Shown here: positions 47,060 to 47,589 of the stretch, in pieces | How the letters are laid out: each line of letters opens with the position of its first letter | Position numbering within the stretch: position 1 is the stretch's first letter | NCBI GenBank assembly: GCA_001725945.1 | Contig: LRMT01000304.1 | Span: 1-47,589, forward strand | Reading direction: 5' to 3' | Source: Cupriavidus sp. UYMMa02A | GTDB taxonomy: Bacteria; Pseudomonadota; Gammaproteobacteria; Burkholderiales; Burkholderiaceae | Length of the DNA stretch: 47,589 nucleotides | Notes under the pieces: model-generated | Seen by the model: the letters and a program-made list of their open reading frames with translations, nothing else | Database searches by the model: none | What the model was told of the DNA's origin: nothing | Translations under genes and position numbers: made by a program

Positions 47060-47424
47060 GCTGCGGCGGTCCATTTGGATGCCGCTAATTGAATCAGTGA
47101 ATCGCCTTACGAAGATGCTCAAAAGCTAAACGATTTTCGCCAGCTTTCCGGTTTCAAGGCATGAGCTTGCGGATGTCTCCGCAATTGCAACTCTTTGGAC
47201 ACAAGACAGGGGGACTCAATAGCTTTTCATGAAAGCTCTGGAAGTCGTGGTGCCTTTTGGGGATCAACTCAGTATCGTGATATTGGCCTCGTGCAGCCGT
47301 TTCGGTGTTGATTCCTTCAAAGCACTAGTAAGCGTCGACTGCATGCGTTGTCCCTAGAAAGCTCACGAAAATCGCATAGCTTTTGCAACGCTACAGCGAC
47401 CTAAGCCCGCCAACAATAGCGGGC
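47060..47424. promoter_or_regulatory. Divergent promoter region between virB8 and virB11
   Basis: About 365 bases separate the divergent transfer genes and should hold both promoters. GCCCGC (47405-47410) and GCGGGC (47419-47424) form an inverted repeat with an eight-base loop that abuts the virB11 ATG. It could be an operator or an RNA hairpin limiting virB11 translation. No clean -35/-10 pair could be assigned by eye. Confidence 0.45.
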
Positions 47425-47589
47425 ATGGAATCCTCCACTACACAAAACCCAGTCCTGCAACTCAGTCAACTCGAAGCAAGCGCCGTTGCGATGTTCTTCG
47501 AGTCGCTGGCGCCTATCCGCACGTTTATCGATGCGTCGGACGTCGCCGAGGTCATGGTCAACCGATATGACAGCGTCTGGGTGGAGCGA
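47425..47589 (+). CDS. virB11: VirB11/TrbB-type T4SS ATPase, N-terminal part leaving the window
   Basis: ATG 47425 opens 55 codons to the window end: MESSTTQNPVLQLSQLEASA, then FESLAPIRTFIDASDVAEVM and VNRYDSVWVER. The 'L.P....D...VtEV.vNrp..vwvEr' pattern is the start of the VirB11 N-terminal domain. The Walker motifs lie beyond the window. It is transcribed away from virB8. It energises channel assembly and substrate transfer. Confidence 0.75.
   Translation, partial: MESSTTQNPVLQLSQLEASAVAMFFESLAPIRTFIDASDVAEVMVNRYDSVWVER

Overview
The window is high-GC DNA with the look of a Burkholderiales (Cupriavidus/Ralstonia/Burkholderia-type) plasmid or megaplasmid. It carries an alanine/lysine-tailed HU protein, beta-proteobacterial IS families, a plasmid primase/SSB block, a FlhC-like regulator and a long conjugation and type IVb pilus operon. 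No rRNA, tRNA, CRISPR array, replication origin or partition locus was recognised.

Left third (1-12.96 kb): a mobile-element graveyard. It holds fragments of IS630, IS3, IS110, IS5, IS256 and IS21 transposases, a broken large serine recombinase and a truncated group II intron sitting in an IS5-family transposase gene. Two amino-acid metabolism loci are embedded in it. One is a ParB-fold serine kinase of the SerK/SbnI type followed by an SbnA/CysK-type PLP enzyme (4448-6024). The other, facing it, is a PLP enzyme fused to a GNAT acetyltransferase (7199-8883). Together they suggest use of O-phospho-L-serine to make a non-standard amino acid such as 2,3-diaminopropionate, but the product is not proven.

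12,965-19,744: a compact Tn7-like transposon (tnsA-tnsB-tnsC-tniQ on the minus strand) bounded by perfect 18-bp terminal inverted repeats, with internal TnsB-type repeats at both ends. Its TnsA lacks the usual catalytic lysine motif, and its flanks show no target duplication.

19.8-26.9 kb: plasmid backbone. It has an integrase-fold protein without the tyrosine-recombinase catalytic residues, an HU protein, an IS3/IS150-type element inserted in what looks like the HU terminator loop, then a minus-strand block with a primase/Toprim protein, SSB and small plasmid genes. At 27.3-28.4 kb an IS5/IS903-type element with direct target repeats sits just upstream of a plus-strand pair: a coiled-coil protein and a FlhC-like regulator. 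FlhDC homologues (SetCD, AcaCD) control transfer of SXT-type and IncA/C elements, so a transfer-control role is plausible.

32.3-47.1 kb: one continuous minus-strand superoperon. In transcription order it is virB8, virB9, virB10, a nuclease-fold/transglycosylase fusion, a TcpQ/VirB9-like hybrid, a lytic transglycosylase, a pilL-like gene, then pilN-O-P-Q-R-S-V. A divergent virB11 begins at 47,425 and leaves the window.

Quality warning: many otherwise well-conserved genes are broken by single missing bases. In nearly every break I worked through, adding one base to a short homopolymer restores the frame, and several restored ends form exact ATGA/GTGA overlaps with the next gene. This looks more like uncorrected sequencing indels than mass decay. 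I call such genes CDS with the break noted, and reserve 'pseudogene' for truncated remnants.
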